Below the pieces are notes generated by a model. That model searched no databases and had not been told where the DNA came from. It was given only the letters and a program-made list of their open reading frames with translations. DNA of 64,000 nucleotides, from the NCBI GenBank assembly GCA_029309925.1, contig JARKND010000001.1, positions 930,001 through 994,000 of the forward strand, given 5' to 3'. The stretch's first letter is position 1; the number at the start of each line of letters is the position of its first letter. The DNA is from Fulvivirgaceae bacterium JP3-4. Its GTDB lineage: Bacteria > Bacteroidota > Bacteroidia > Cytophagales > Cyclobacteriaceae. Of this stretch, positions 18,543 to 27,284 are shown in pieces. The translations under genes were made by a program, and so were the position numbers.

Positions 18543-21419
18543 ATGGGAAAACTTTTTAAAATACTCTTTGCCTTAAGTCTGATCGTCAACTCCACTTACG
18601 CGCAAGTCGATACCACTTTAATCTACAGCAACGACCGGCCGTATGGTTCGCTGGATATCAGGATTGCAAAGTCATCAAGCAATTATTATTTCCTTGTTGA
18701 AGACAAGACCTTTTCTTTTCGTAAGAATGCAGGCGCAAATACCGACACCTATCTGGATATGACATCATGGGATTCGTCTCCCTATGCCCAAGGTCACATG
18801 AAGGAAAAAACAAGCACTGCTGATCTCTTTGTAATGAACTACCGCCTGCTGAAGCCGGAAAACTATAGCGCAACGTATTCGCCTGGCTACCCTTTGGTTG
18901 TTATTTTCCACGGACTGGGCGAACGCGGCAATTGCTGGGACAATAGATGCTACCATGCGGACGGAGCATGGACGCCAAACACAAATTCACCCGCTGCGCC
19001 AACAGATCCGACTTCGCAGCTCCTCAATAACGATCATCAGCTCACAAACAGTGGTAACGCTCATCTTCGCGCGCGTAACGAAGCGAAAGGCAAGCTGCCA
19101 AATGACGCGACACTGAGTCAGAAGGCTTTTCCCGGATTCGTGCTTCAACCACAAAACCTTAATGGTTGGACTGTATCGACAGTACAGGATGCGATACGGC
19201 TCACACGATTGATCGCAAAGAAGTATAATATTGACGAAAACAGGATTTATGTTCATGGACTTTCGAACGGTGGACAAGGTGCCTTCGAAGCGCTGAAGCG
19301 TGCGCCATGGATGTTTGCGGCCGCAGCGATGATGTCACCCATTGGCGATGCGCTTATCAATCAGCAGGGAATGGCTGGAAGTATTGCACACATTCCGATG
19401 TGGATCTTTCAGGGTGGCCAGGACAAGAATCCATATCCACAGAAAACAGAATCCATGATCCGGAAATTTCGCGATGCTGGTGCGGTTGTGCGTTACACAC
19501 TTTATCCGGAGTTGGGTCACGGCACCTGGGCAAGTGCTTACCGTGAGCCCGATTTCTTTAGCTGGTTCCTCGGGAAAAATCTTACTAACCTTCACTTGTA
19601 TGCGGGGCAGGGTGTGATTTGCGGAACGACAGGAGTGAAACTTCAGCTTCCGCAGGGTTATCTGGCATATCAATGGCAATTGAACGGGCAGAATATCTCC
19701 GGAGCAACTACCGGAACTTTTACTGCAACCACCGCTGGCAAATACAGAGCACGTTTTGCAAGGGTCGCGAATCCAAGTGAGCAACAGTGGCAGCCTTGGT
19801 CGCAGGAGGTCCAGGTCAATGCAGGTCAGGCTTTGCCTCAGGCACAGATCATTCAGAAAAATACCGTGTTACTCCGCGACCCCAATGGAGGAAATGAAAC
19901 AACACTCGAAGCAAAAGGATCATACGACCGATATCATTGGTTCAAGAATGGAGCCCGTGTCGATTTTCCTGGTGATGATGATGATTCACTTTCGTCAGTA
20001 ACGATCAATGCAACGATGGGAGCAGGTCAATACACGTTGGTTGTTTCAAATTTTGACGGATGCAGCAGCCCTGCCTCCGCACCAAAAAATATCATGTTCA
20101 ATGATCAGGCTGCGATGACAATCACCGCGCCATCAGGTGTCAACGGTAGTGTTGTATCGGGCGTGGAAGTTACATTAACGTGGACAGACGCGTCAGCCAA
20201 TGAGACGAATTTTGAGATCTGGAGACGGAGGAAAATTAATAATACTACGTTTGCGCCCTGGGAATTTGTCGCACTCACGCCTGCAAATACAACCTCTTAT
20301 AAAGACTCAGGCCTACTTTCGTCTACGTCATACGAATACAAAGTTCGCGCAGTCAGCAGCAATGCGCGTTCAGAGTATTCGCCTGCCGGGGCAGCGGGCT
20401 TCGCATTGACAACTACGGTTGATACCCAGGCGCCCTCTGTGCCAGCCCGGCCAGATGCTCAGGTCATCGGTGTGTCTAAGGTTAGAGTCTCATGGGCACC
20501 CTCTACCGACAATAGTGGTGTGAAGGACTATGTGATTTATTTTGGAGAAGATTCCGTTATTACTACAAACTCGGATACTGTCTTCGTGGTGACAGGGATG
20601 CCGACAAACGGTGAGTTTAAGGTGACCGTCAAAGCACGCGATAATTCCGGCAATCTGAGTGCTGCAAGTCAGCAGGTCAACGTCAATACCTATGTAACAG
20701 GCTTATACTACGAGCACAGTACCGGTGCGTGGCCAGACCTCGATTCGATCAACTGGACCTACGCGGAATTCACCGGGAGAGTTCCTGAGTTTACCCTGGC
20801 TCCGAGAACTCAGGAGGAATTCTTCAACTTTAAGTTTGATGGATTTTTGTTCATAGAAAATGAAGGTAATTACGAATTCAGGGTAGGCTCAAATGATGGG
20901 AGCCGCATGGTGCTGAGTAATGAAGTGATTATCGAGAACGATGGTATACATGATTTTAAGGTTGTGGCCAGCGCTGCCAAAGCTAAAGCGAAAGGAGCGC
21001 ATCGTGTTACTGTATACTTCTTTGAATACACGGGAGTGGATAGTCTGCTGGTGGAATACAAAGGTCCGGACACACAGGGTCAGTGGTCGAAAATTCCACG
21101 GGAAAAACTTAAGAGTGCCGAACAGCTGGTAACTGCCATCGGGCCAGACAACGGACCTGAAGACAGTTTCAGCGTAGATGTATATCCAAATCCGACCTCC
21201 GCGGATAATATTCACCTTGCCGTGACCACTGTCATCGATGACCCGGTATCGATTCACCTCATCGATCCAATAGGGCGTACGTTGATTCGGAAAATCTTTC
21301 AGCGTGACGAAACTGAAGATGTGCGACTCTCCCTCGAGGGAGATTTGCGTCCCGGAGTTTATTTCATTGAAGTAATCCAGCGAAACATAGCAGTCAGGCA
21401 GCGTATCGTTATCAGGTAA
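18543..21419 (+). CDS. Secreted multidomain esterase with Ig, FN3, PA14 domains and T9SS tail
   Basis: A 958-residue exported protein. Signal peptide (to about residue 20), then an alpha/beta-hydrolase domain of the polyhydroxybutyrate-depolymerase/feruloyl-esterase type with nucleophile Ser241 in HGLSNGGQ, catalytic His326 in LGHGTW and a likely Asp in GGQDKNPYP. Then two Ig-like and two FN3-like segments, a PA14-like domain from about residue 720 (GLYYEHSTGAWPDL, FRVGSNDGSRMVL), and a C-terminal T9SS type A sorting domain (VDVYPNPTSADN ... PGVYFIEV). PA14 suggests binding of a glycan, so a role in polysaccharide ester removal is plausible. Paralogue of the next gene. Confidence 0.88.
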   Translation: MGKLFKILFALSLIVNSTYAQVDTTLIYSNDRPYGSLDIRIAKSSSNYYFLVEDKTFSFRKNAGANTDTYLDMTSWDSSPYAQGHMKEKTSTADLFVMNYRLLKPENYSATYSPGYPLVVIFHGLGERGNCWDNRCYHADGAWTPNTNSPAAPTDPTSQLLNNDHQLTNSGNAHLRARNEAKGKLPNDATLSQKAFPGFVLQPQNLNGWTVSTVQDAIRLTRLIAKKYNIDENRIYVHGLSNGGQGAFEALKRAPWMFAAAAMMSPIGDALINQQGMAGSIAHIPMWIFQGGQDKNPYPQKTESMIRKFRDAGAVVRYTLYPELGHGTWASAYREPDFFSWFLGKNLTNLHLYAGQGVICGTTGVKLQLPQGYLAYQWQLNGQNISGATTGTFTATTAGKYRARFARVANPSEQQWQPWSQEVQVNAGQALPQAQIIQKNTVLLRDPNGGNETTLEAKGSYDRYHWFKNGARVDFPGDDDDSLSSVTINATMGAGQYTLVVSNFDGCSSPASAPKNIMFNDQAAMTITAPSGVNGSVVSGVEVTLTWTDASANETNFEIWRRRKINNTTFAPWEFVALTPANTTSYKDSGLLSSTSYEYKVRAVSSNARSEYSPAGAAGFALTTTVDTQAPSVPARPDAQVIGVSKVRVSWAPSTDNSGVKDYVIYFGEDSVITTNSDTVFVVTGMPTNGEFKVTVKARDNSGNLSAASQQVNVNTYVTGLYYEHSTGAWPDLDSINWTYAEFTGRVPEFTLAPRTQEEFFNFKFDGFLFIENEGNYEFRVGSNDGSRMVLSNEVIIENDGIHDFKVVASAAKAKAKGAHRVTVYFFEYTGVDSLLVEYKGPDTQGQWSKIPREKLKSAEQLVTAIGPDNGPEDSFSVDVYPNPTSADNIHLAVTTVIDDPVSIHLIDPIGRTLIRKIFQRDETEDVRLSLEGDLRPGVYFIEVIQRNIAVRQRIVIR

Positions 21420-21542
21420 TACGCTTACCTGATGTGAGGAATTTCGCGAACCCTTTGGGGTTTCACGATATAGTTTGATATCGTTTGCATGAGGAATGGA
21501 AATTTTCCCCGCTAATGTATTCTTCCTCTTAAAGGCTACGCT

Positions 21543-23153
21543 ATGAAAAGACTCTTTACACTTATCACATTTTGCCTGTGCTCTTTATACTCGCTGTCGC
21601 AGGTAAAGTCGAATTATATTTACAGCACATCGATGCCCTATGGCACACTCGACCTTCGGACGAAGATCAGCAGCACCAACTACTATTACCTGAACGAGAA
21701 CCAGACTTTTTCTTTTCGTGAGAGTTCTCCGGGCATCAGAACGAACACTTACATGGATATGACGAGCTGGGATTCGTCACCCTACACGCAGGGACACCTC
21801 AGATGGAAAAATGGGACAAGCGACAAATTCGTTTTGAACTACCGGCTGCTTAAGCCCAATAATTATCAATCAACGTATGCAGAAGGATACCCGCTCATTG
21901 TGATTATGCATGGAGCCGTTGAGCGCGGTAACTGTTACTATAATGCGTGCTACCATTCAAACTTTTCCTATGATCCAAACAGAAATTCTCCAGCCGCGCC
22001 TAAGACGAGCACGCACAAGCTTCTCAACAACGATCATCATGTGAGCATCGGAGGCAAACAGCATCTCGATGCCAGAACGCTTGCAGGAACGAAGCTGCCG
22101 AACGACCCAACACTTGCATCGCGGGCCTTTCAGGGTTTCGTGCTGATGCCGCAGATGATGAATATCTGGGATTCGTTAAACGTCCAGGATGTGATTCGGA
22201 CGGTGCGGCTTTTGCAGGAAAAATACAAGATTGATCCTAACCGGATTTACATTCACGGACTTTCGATCGGGGGCTATGCGGTTTACCAGGCGATTAAGAG
22301 AGCACCATGGATGTTTGCCGCAGCGCTTCCGATGTCAGCGGTGACCGAAGCCGCTTACATCTTTAAGCACAATCAACAAAACAAGGTGGCACACATTCCG
22401 CTGTGGGTGTTTCAGGGCGCAACAGACACCAACCCGACACCATCATTCACGCAGAATGTCATTAATAAATTTAAAGCGGCAGGTGCCACACCGCGTTACA
22501 CAGTGTACTCGTCCACAGGGCACATTGTATGGAACAAAGCGTATGCAGAACCTGATTTCTTTTCATGGATGAAGACGAAGAATAAGGCTGACCTGCATGC
22601 TTACAAAGGCATTACTACTATAATTAAAAGCAAGAGTCAGTATCCGAAGCTGATGTTGGCTGAAGGATTCTTTGCATATCAATGGGAGAAGAATGGGGTG
22701 ATTATTTCCGGAGCAGCGTCCAATACCTACACCGTTACAACACCGGGCAAATACAGGGCACGATTTTCAAGAATCTCGTCAGCTCCCACGGCATCGCAAT
22801 GGAACCGGTGGTCACTTCCCGTTACTATTACAGAGACTACTGCCACTACAGCTGCCGGGGAACTTGTTGAGGTGGTTGATTTGACAACGGAGGAGCTATC
22901 AGCTGATGTGTATCCGAATCCAACCTCATCAGATCGAATCCAACTCAAACTGCAGGTGCCAGGGGAAGGCGCAGTTCACATCCAGATAGTTGATCAGATT
23001 GGACGGTCATATTTTACGGATCGCCTGGTTGACGTGCCAGGTGAAGGTCGCGTGGAAGTGAGCGTACCCGGTGGTCTTGCTGACGGAATGTACCTGCTCC
23101 ATATCAGCCACGGGGAGCGTAAAGTTGTTCAGCGAGTTATGATCAAGAATTAG
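21543..23153 (+). CDS. Secreted esterase with Ig-like domain and T9SS tail (paralogue of upstream gene)
   Basis: A 536-residue shorter version of the preceding protein. Signal peptide, the same N-terminal block (TSWDSSPY... RGNC....CYH), hydrolase domain with nucleophile Ser241 in HGLSIGGYA and His327 in TGHIVW, one Ig-like domain (FFAYQWEKNG) and a T9SS type A tail (VYPNPTSSDRIQ). It lacks the second Ig, FN3 and PA14 regions, which points to tandem duplication followed by domain gain or loss. The separating 123 bases hold no gene. Confidence 0.87.
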   Translation: MKRLFTLITFCLCSLYSLSQVKSNYIYSTSMPYGTLDLRTKISSTNYYYLNENQTFSFRESSPGIRTNTYMDMTSWDSSPYTQGHLRWKNGTSDKFVLNYRLLKPNNYQSTYAEGYPLIVIMHGAVERGNCYYNACYHSNFSYDPNRNSPAAPKTSTHKLLNNDHHVSIGGKQHLDARTLAGTKLPNDPTLASRAFQGFVLMPQMMNIWDSLNVQDVIRTVRLLQEKYKIDPNRIYIHGLSIGGYAVYQAIKRAPWMFAAALPMSAVTEAAYIFKHNQQNKVAHIPLWVFQGATDTNPTPSFTQNVINKFKAAGATPRYTVYSSTGHIVWNKAYAEPDFFSWMKTKNKADLHAYKGITTIIKSKSQYPKLMLAEGFFAYQWEKNGVIISGAASNTYTVTTPGKYRARFSRISSAPTASQWNRWSLPVTITETTATTAAGELVEVVDLTTEELSADVYPNPTSSDRIQLKLQVPGEGAVHIQIVDQIGRSYFTDRLVDVPGEGRVEVSVPGGLADGMYLLHISHGERKVVQRVMIKN

Positions 23154-23539
23154 ACGCCAACCGGCAGGTAACCCCGTTTGGTTGCTGCTATTAGCGCTAA
23201 ATCAACATGCCGTATTACCAGCGTTAAAAGATGCCAAAAATAGGGTGTAAAAGGCTTGTTTTTGACTTAAAATCACCCCCAGGGTGGTTATTTTTCATGT
23301 AAGTTTTGAAGCGGTAATAGTAGAAAAGTACTATTAAAGTAACACTTTAAGTGGCTTCTTACTTTGGCTTTTGTCCGACCGGTCATCCGGCAGCCTGCTT
23401 TCGTGCCGGCCAGCTGCGGCATCCACCCCTACCACATAGCAAGGCGTTCCGGTACGACTATGGTGTTTTAGCCCTCTGGGTGCCGACTGCCAGTATAAAC
23501 AGCTGTTTGGCTGAATATCTATGATTGGGGACAATAGCC
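23154..23539. other. Gene-free stretch with GC-richer core
   Basis: No convincing ORF. A hairpin terminator candidate lies at 23274-23295. From about 23350 to 23520 the sequence is richer in G and C than its surroundings and holds a perfect 12-bp palindrome AAACAGCTGTTT (23497-23508) and GCCGGC-type motifs. A 66-residue ORF on the minus strand here looks spurious. The core could encode a structured RNA, but no known class is recognised. Confidence 0.4.
23274..23295 (+). terminator. Possible terminator after the second esterase
   Basis: CACCC (23274-23278) and GGGTG (23282-23286) form a short stem with CCA loop, followed by GTTATTTTT. It lies 120 bases after the esterase stop. Confidence 0.35.
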
Positions 23540-23695
23540 TTAGTTTTCCTCAGATACAAGTCCGCCAACCGCTTCTGATTTTGAAGTTGTCGCGACAGTG
23601 TTGTCAACCGATTTCTGTTCGTGTGTTGCAACGTAGGTAAATGAAAGGGTTACAATAGCTGTTAGAATTACCAACAATGTCATCTTGATTTTCAT
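23540..23695 (-). CDS. Tiny exported protein with C-terminal GGLVSE motif, 51 residues
   Basis: Starts MKIKMTLLVILTAIVTLSF, a signal peptide or membrane anchor without a lipobox cysteine, followed by a Ser/Thr-rich stretch and the C-terminus SEAVGGLVSEEN. The motif GGLVSE matches GGGVSE of the three lipoproteins upstream on the same strand, at the same distance from the C-terminus, so it is taken as the last member of the cluster. The tail after VSE is only EN. No known family recognised. Confidence 0.6.
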   Translation of the reverse strand: MKIKMTLLVILTAIVTLSFTYVATHEQKSVDNTVATTSKSEAVGGLVSEEN

Positions 23696-23754
23696 ATACG
23701 TGGTATTTTTGGTGTTCGTATTTGGATTAAGGAATATTGAGTGAATAGCGGTGA

Positions 23755-23895
23755 TTACTTATCAGGGAATTCGCTAACGCCACCACCACCAGTGCCAGTA
23801 CCAGTCGTTTGTGGTTCAACTTGTTCTTCAGTGCATGAAGTGATTGTAACACTTGCCGCGAATCCAATCAGGATAATGTAGAGTAGCTTTTTCAT
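23755..23895 (-). CDS. Tiny lipoprotein, 46 residues, tail FPDK
   Basis: A lipoprotein signal peptide (MKKLLYIILIGFAASVTITS) ends at a lipobox cysteine, Cys21. The mature part is CTEEQVEPQ, then TGTGTGGGGVSE, then FPDK. It is 59 bases upstream of the 51-residue gene on the minus strand. Mature sequence is only 26 residues, too short for a folded domain. Near-identical to its two upstream neighbours except for the last four residues. Function unknown. Confidence 0.72.
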   Translation of the reverse strand: MKKLLYIILIGFAASVTITSCTEEQVEPQTTGTGTGGGGVSEFPDK

Positions 23896-23952
23896 AATCG
23901 GTTTAGGTTTTTTTGGTTTGTGTTTAGGATTAGATACTGAAATCGGTAACTA

Positions 23953-24087
23953 TTAAGGCCATTCGCTAACGCCACCGCCACCAGTTCCGGTTCCGGTGCT
24001 CTGAGGTTCAACTTGCTCCTCTGTGCACGAGGTTATAGTAAGGCTGGCTGCGATGCCAATGAGAAGGATGTAGAATAGCTTTTTCAT
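23953..24087 (-). CDS. Tiny lipoprotein, 44 residues, tail WP
   Basis: Lipoprotein signal peptide with lipobox ITSC (Cys21), mature sequence CTEEQVEPQ followed by TGTGTGGGGVSE and the tail WP. Codons for the shared mature part differ at several third positions from its neighbours, so the protein sequence rather than only the DNA is conserved. Spacing to the neighbours is 57 and 48 bases. Confidence 0.72.
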   Translation of the reverse strand: MKKLFYILLIGIAASLTITSCTEEQVEPQSTGTGTGGGGVSEWP

Positions 24088-24135
24088 TTCGGTTTGGTTT
24101 TATGGTATCCGTATGTATTTACCCTTAAGTATTCG

Positions 24136-24285
24136 TTAAGGACAATTCGATGCAGTGCATTCGCTAACGCCACCGCCACCTGTTCCGGTACCGGTATTTT
24201 GTGGTTCAACTTGCTCTTCAGTGCATGATGTAATTGCCAGGGCGGAGGCAACGGTGATCATAAGGATTGACAATAGCTTTTTCAT
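24136..24285 (-). CDS. Tiny lipoprotein, 49 residues, tail CTASNCP
   Basis: First gene of the cluster. Lipoprotein signal peptide ending ITSC (Cys21), mature CTEEQVEPQ, linker TGTGTGGGGVSE, and a seven-residue tail CTASNCP whose two cysteines could form a small disulfide loop. It starts 153 bases from the divergent histidine-kinase gene. No exact TAnnTTTG promoter was found; GCATCTTTG on the minus strand near 24387 is a one-mismatch candidate. Confidence 0.72.
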   Translation of the reverse strand: MKKLLSILMITVASALAITSCTEEQVEPQNTGTGTGGGGVSECTASNCP

Positions 24286-24438
24286 TCTTTAGTAGTGGTT
24301 AAGGTTTAAGCGAAAACTTTAAAATATTGGTTTAGTATTATTCTGTCTTTTGGACTATTTTTATTGGTCGTGATTGACAGTTCAAAGATGCACGGTCGCC
24401 ATTGACTTTACTGAGTAATAATTTTTTATACCTAACCT

Positions 24439-26565
24439 GTGTACTTTATAAATTTTAAGTTCGAAAAATCAGGTCTACTGTTAGGCACGCTTGTGTTGTT
24501 GATTTTTTGCTGCCTGGCTTCGAACGCCCAGAATCAACGGAGACTCGATTCGCTGAATCAAGTACTTGAAAGTGCATCTGGTGCCACGAGGACAGATGTG
24601 CTCTTCGAACTTGCTGCTGAAACTGCCTCTAAAAACAATTCGTTATCCCTTCAGTATGCTTTGGACGCTTACGATAATGCTTCGAGCTACGCAGATACTT
24701 TCAGGATCATAAAAAGTCTGCGGGTAAAAGGTCAGGCTTTCCGAAGGGTCGATAAATTAAATGAATCAATCCGCGCTTTTGCTGAAGGAATGCAGATCGG
24801 AAAAAGGCATGTGACCAACAAAGACATCTTTAAAGAATACAGGAACTGTCTTAACGGTATCGCAATCACCTATCAGTTTCAGGCCGATTACGAAAAAGCT
24901 CTTGAATTTTATTTGATGGCCCTTGACCTGCTGGAATCACAAGGCAATAAAGGGGAGACAAGTATAGTCCTGAACAACATTGGTCTCGTCTATTTCAAGC
25001 TATCTGATTTCACCCGTGCACTTCAATATTATAAAACGTCACTCGCATACAAGCTCGAGAGCGGCAACCATTTTGACATGGATCGCCTGTACATCAACAT
25101 TGGCCTGTGTTACAACCAGGTACAGGATTTTCAGGAGGCGGAAAGAAATTTTCAGAATGCGTTTGCCGTTTGTCGCGAAAACTGCAGCGATGCAATCAAG
25201 GTAGAAGGCCAATATGGTCTGGGTGTTTCGAAGTACGGGCAAAAGCAATATGAGGATGCTTTGAAGCACCTCACTGAATCATTGAGGTTCGCGAAGCAAA
25301 GCTCAAACACGCGTTTTATTGGCGAGAACCTGATCCTGATCGCTCGGGTTAACATGGATATGGACAACCGGAATCAGGCACTCAAAGCGCTGAGCACCGC
25401 AGACAGTCTGATTGTCGCAACGAATTATAACGAGTTACTGATTGACTTGTACAGACAGTATTCGGTTCTGTATATGCAGCTCAGGGATTTCGAAAGGGCA
25501 ACGCTCTACCAGCGCAAGTACATTACACTCAACGACAGCATTTACAGCAAAGAGCTGATCAGCGGTATTGCTAAAGTTCAGACGAAGTATGCCGAGCGAG
25601 AAAACCTGAAGATGATCGCTGATCAGGATGAAGTGATTGAACGTCAGCGAAGCCTTAACTTCGCCATCGTCATCATTGCCTTGCTGGCTGCATTACTCAT
25701 TTTCGTTCTCTTCAGAGCGAATCGCGTTCGCAAAAAAGTTAACCTGGCACTCAGCGATGCCAAAGCAATCATTGAAGATCAGAATCGCCAGCTTTTGAGT
25801 TCGAATTACAATCTCGACCGCGAGCTGAAAGAGAAAAACACCGAACTGCAGAAGGCCAACGAATCGTTGTTACGCGTTAACGATGAGCTCGATAATTTCA
25901 TTTACAAAACTTCTCATGATATCCGGGGGCCACTGGCAAGTCTCAAGGGCATGTGTAACGTTGCGCTTATGGACGTAAAAGATCCGCTTGCGTTGAACTA
26001 CCTGAAGAAGCTTGATATTACCGCAGAAAAACTAAACACGATCCTCACACGATTGCTCATTGTCAACCAGATCAACAACTCTGCACTTGGGCAAGACCGG
26101 ATTGATTTCGATACAATTGTCAATGACGTGTTATTGCTCGAAAAGAAAAAGGGTTTACCATCGAGACTGAAGGTAAAAAAATCGATCGATCCGCTGATCG
26201 AATACTATTCTGACAAGGAGTTTGTTCGCATCATCTTTGAAAACCTGATTGACAACGCCATCAAATTCTATAATGACTCACAGCGTGTCGAACCGTTCGT
26301 TGAGATCATCGTGTCGCAGGAGGAAAATCAAATCCGTATCCGCGTCATCGACAATGGCATCGGTATAAGTGAGGTTCACCCTGACAAGATATTCCAGATG
26401 TTCTCGCGCGCGTCTGAGCGTTCCGAGACCGGAGGGATTGGTTTGTACATCACGAAAACTGCGACTGAAAAGTTGGGTGGTTCGGTGAATTTGAAAACAA
26501 GTCCTGAAGGGTATACTGAGTTTTACGTTCTCCTCCCGCTGTCGACATCCAAAGTGATGGTGTGA
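24439..26565 (+). CDS. TPR-containing sensor histidine kinase, orphan
   Basis: A 708-residue sensor. N-terminal signal/anchor segment (about residues 12-30), a long periplasmic region of about seven TPR repeats (residues 60-390), one TM helix (about 410-430), a coiled coil, then HisKA with the phospho-accepting histidine in KTSHDIRGPLASL, and HATPase_c with N box LIDNAIKFY, G1 DNGIGIS and G2 GGIGLYITK. No ATG exists near the N-terminus; the GTG at 24439 is the best start. No response regulator gene is adjacent. The TPR sensor could bind peptides or proteins in the periplasm; it is divergent from the tiny lipoprotein cluster. Confidence 0.9.
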   Translation: MYFINFKFEKSGLLLGTLVLLIFCCLASNAQNQRRLDSLNQVLESASGATRTDVLFELAAETASKNNSLSLQYALDAYDNASSYADTFRIIKSLRVKGQAFRRVDKLNESIRAFAEGMQIGKRHVTNKDIFKEYRNCLNGIAITYQFQADYEKALEFYLMALDLLESQGNKGETSIVLNNIGLVYFKLSDFTRALQYYKTSLAYKLESGNHFDMDRLYINIGLCYNQVQDFQEAERNFQNAFAVCRENCSDAIKVEGQYGLGVSKYGQKQYEDALKHLTESLRFAKQSSNTRFIGENLILIARVNMDMDNRNQALKALSTADSLIVATNYNELLIDLYRQYSVLYMQLRDFERATLYQRKYITLNDSIYSKELISGIAKVQTKYAERENLKMIADQDEVIERQRSLNFAIVIIALLAALLIFVLFRANRVRKKVNLALSDAKAIIEDQNRQLLSSNYNLDRELKEKNTELQKANESLLRVNDELDNFIYKTSHDIRGPLASLKGMCNVALMDVKDPLALNYLKKLDITAEKLNTILTRLLIVNQINNSALGQDRIDFDTIVNDVLLLEKKKGLPSRLKVKKSIDPLIEYYSDKEFVRIIFENLIDNAIKFYNDSQRVEPFVEIIVSQEENQIRIRVIDNGIGISEVHPDKIFQMFSRASERSETGGIGLYITKTATEKLGGSVNLKTSPEGYTEFYVLLPLSTSKVMV

Positions 26566-26572
26566 CGCGGCC

Positions 26573-26869
26573 CTAGCGGAGCTCCTGCACTTTTTTCACG
26601 ACATCCTCGCTTGCCTTGGTTGCAATCCATAGATCATAGTTTGACTGCAAGTTCATCCAGTATTGTGGGGTTGTTTTGAATGCCTTAGCCAACTTGAGCG
26701 CCATCACTGCAGATATTCCTGCTTTTTGATTTATGATTGAAGATAGATTCGGCCTTGTAATCAAGAGGTGTTCTGAGGCCTGAGTTATATTCATTCCAAT
26801 TGGCTTTAGATAGTATTCAAAAAGTACTTTGCCCGGATGAGGCGGATTAGCCTGCGTCAGCTTCTTCAT
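26573..26869 (-). CDS. higA: HigA family antitoxin
   Basis: A 98-residue HTH_XRE antitoxin of the HigA (VapI) group, starting with the family-typical NPPHPGKVLFEYYLKP. The helix-turn-helix is around ITQASEHLLITRPNLSSIIN and the C-terminal half carries ALKLAKAF..PQYWMNLQ. It binds HigB toxin and represses the operon promoter. It follows the toxin gene by 11 bases, the toxin-first order characteristic of higBA. Confidence 0.92.
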   Translation of the reverse strand: MKKLTQANPPHPGKVLFEYYLKPIGMNITQASEHLLITRPNLSSIINQKAGISAVMALKLAKAFKTTPQYWMNLQSNYDLWIATKASEDVVKKVQELR

Positions 26870-26880
26870 ACCAGTGTCTT

Positions 26881-27162
26881 TTAGTGTGTGTCAACATAAT
26901 CAACATCAAATATTTTCCCATGGTCAAACCGAAATACAATCCGGTAATTTCCGGTGACATCGATTGAATAATATCCTTGATATGGTGGACCTTTCAAAAC
27001 GTGTAGTCGAAAGGAAGGAATGCGCAAGTCGTTTATGTCTATTGCCGAATGCATCATTGCAAGGATGTCTCTGAGTTTCCCGATACGCTCAGGTGGAAGT
27101 TTAGCGCTGTGGCCGGTCAGAAAAAGAGCTTTCAATGCCTTCGATTTAAAAGTAATTATCAT
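26881..27162 (-). CDS. higB: HigB family mRNA-interferase toxin
   Basis: A RelE/ParE-superfamily toxin, HigB type, that cleaves mRNA on the ribosome. The start was moved to the ATG at 27162 (MIITFKSKALKALF), giving 93 residues, the usual size; the longer ORF would read through the promoter. Visible family features are the mid-segment LRIPSFRLHVLKGPPYQGYYSI and C-terminal YRIVFRFDHGKIFDVDYVDTH. Located between the histidine kinase and metG, a common kind of insertion site for toxin-antitoxin modules. Confidence 0.92.
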   Translation of the reverse strand: MIITFKSKALKALFLTGHSAKLPPERIGKLRDILAMMHSAIDINDLRIPSFRLHVLKGPPYQGYYSIDVTGNYRIVFRFDHGKIFDVDYVDTH

Positions 27163-27200
27163 GCTATTACAGTTAGTCCTGTGTAAGCATGCTTCAGCGG

Positions 27201-27235
27201 AGTACAAAACTAATGTAATGCGTACTAAAACACAA
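27201..27235 (-). promoter_or_regulatory. higBA promoter with candidate operator
   Basis: On the minus strand a -33 TTG (27233-27235) and a perfect -7 TAGTTTTG (27205-27212) are 20 bases apart. The inverted repeat AGTAC (27201-27205) / GTACT (27222-27226) brackets the -7 element and is a candidate HigA operator. Confidence 0.5.
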
Positions 27236-27284
27236 TACACGATATTTAGTGTTCGGATATTGATGTTTGTTGTGTTGCGTTGCG

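Noticed and set aside
23334-23534. 66-residue minus-strand ORF
   Set aside because: Composition is unlike neighbouring proteins, no start context or conserved motif; more likely shadow of GC-rich non-coding DNA.
27163-27240. Longer HigB ORF starting at 27240
   Set aside because: It overlaps the promoter and adds residues not found in the family.
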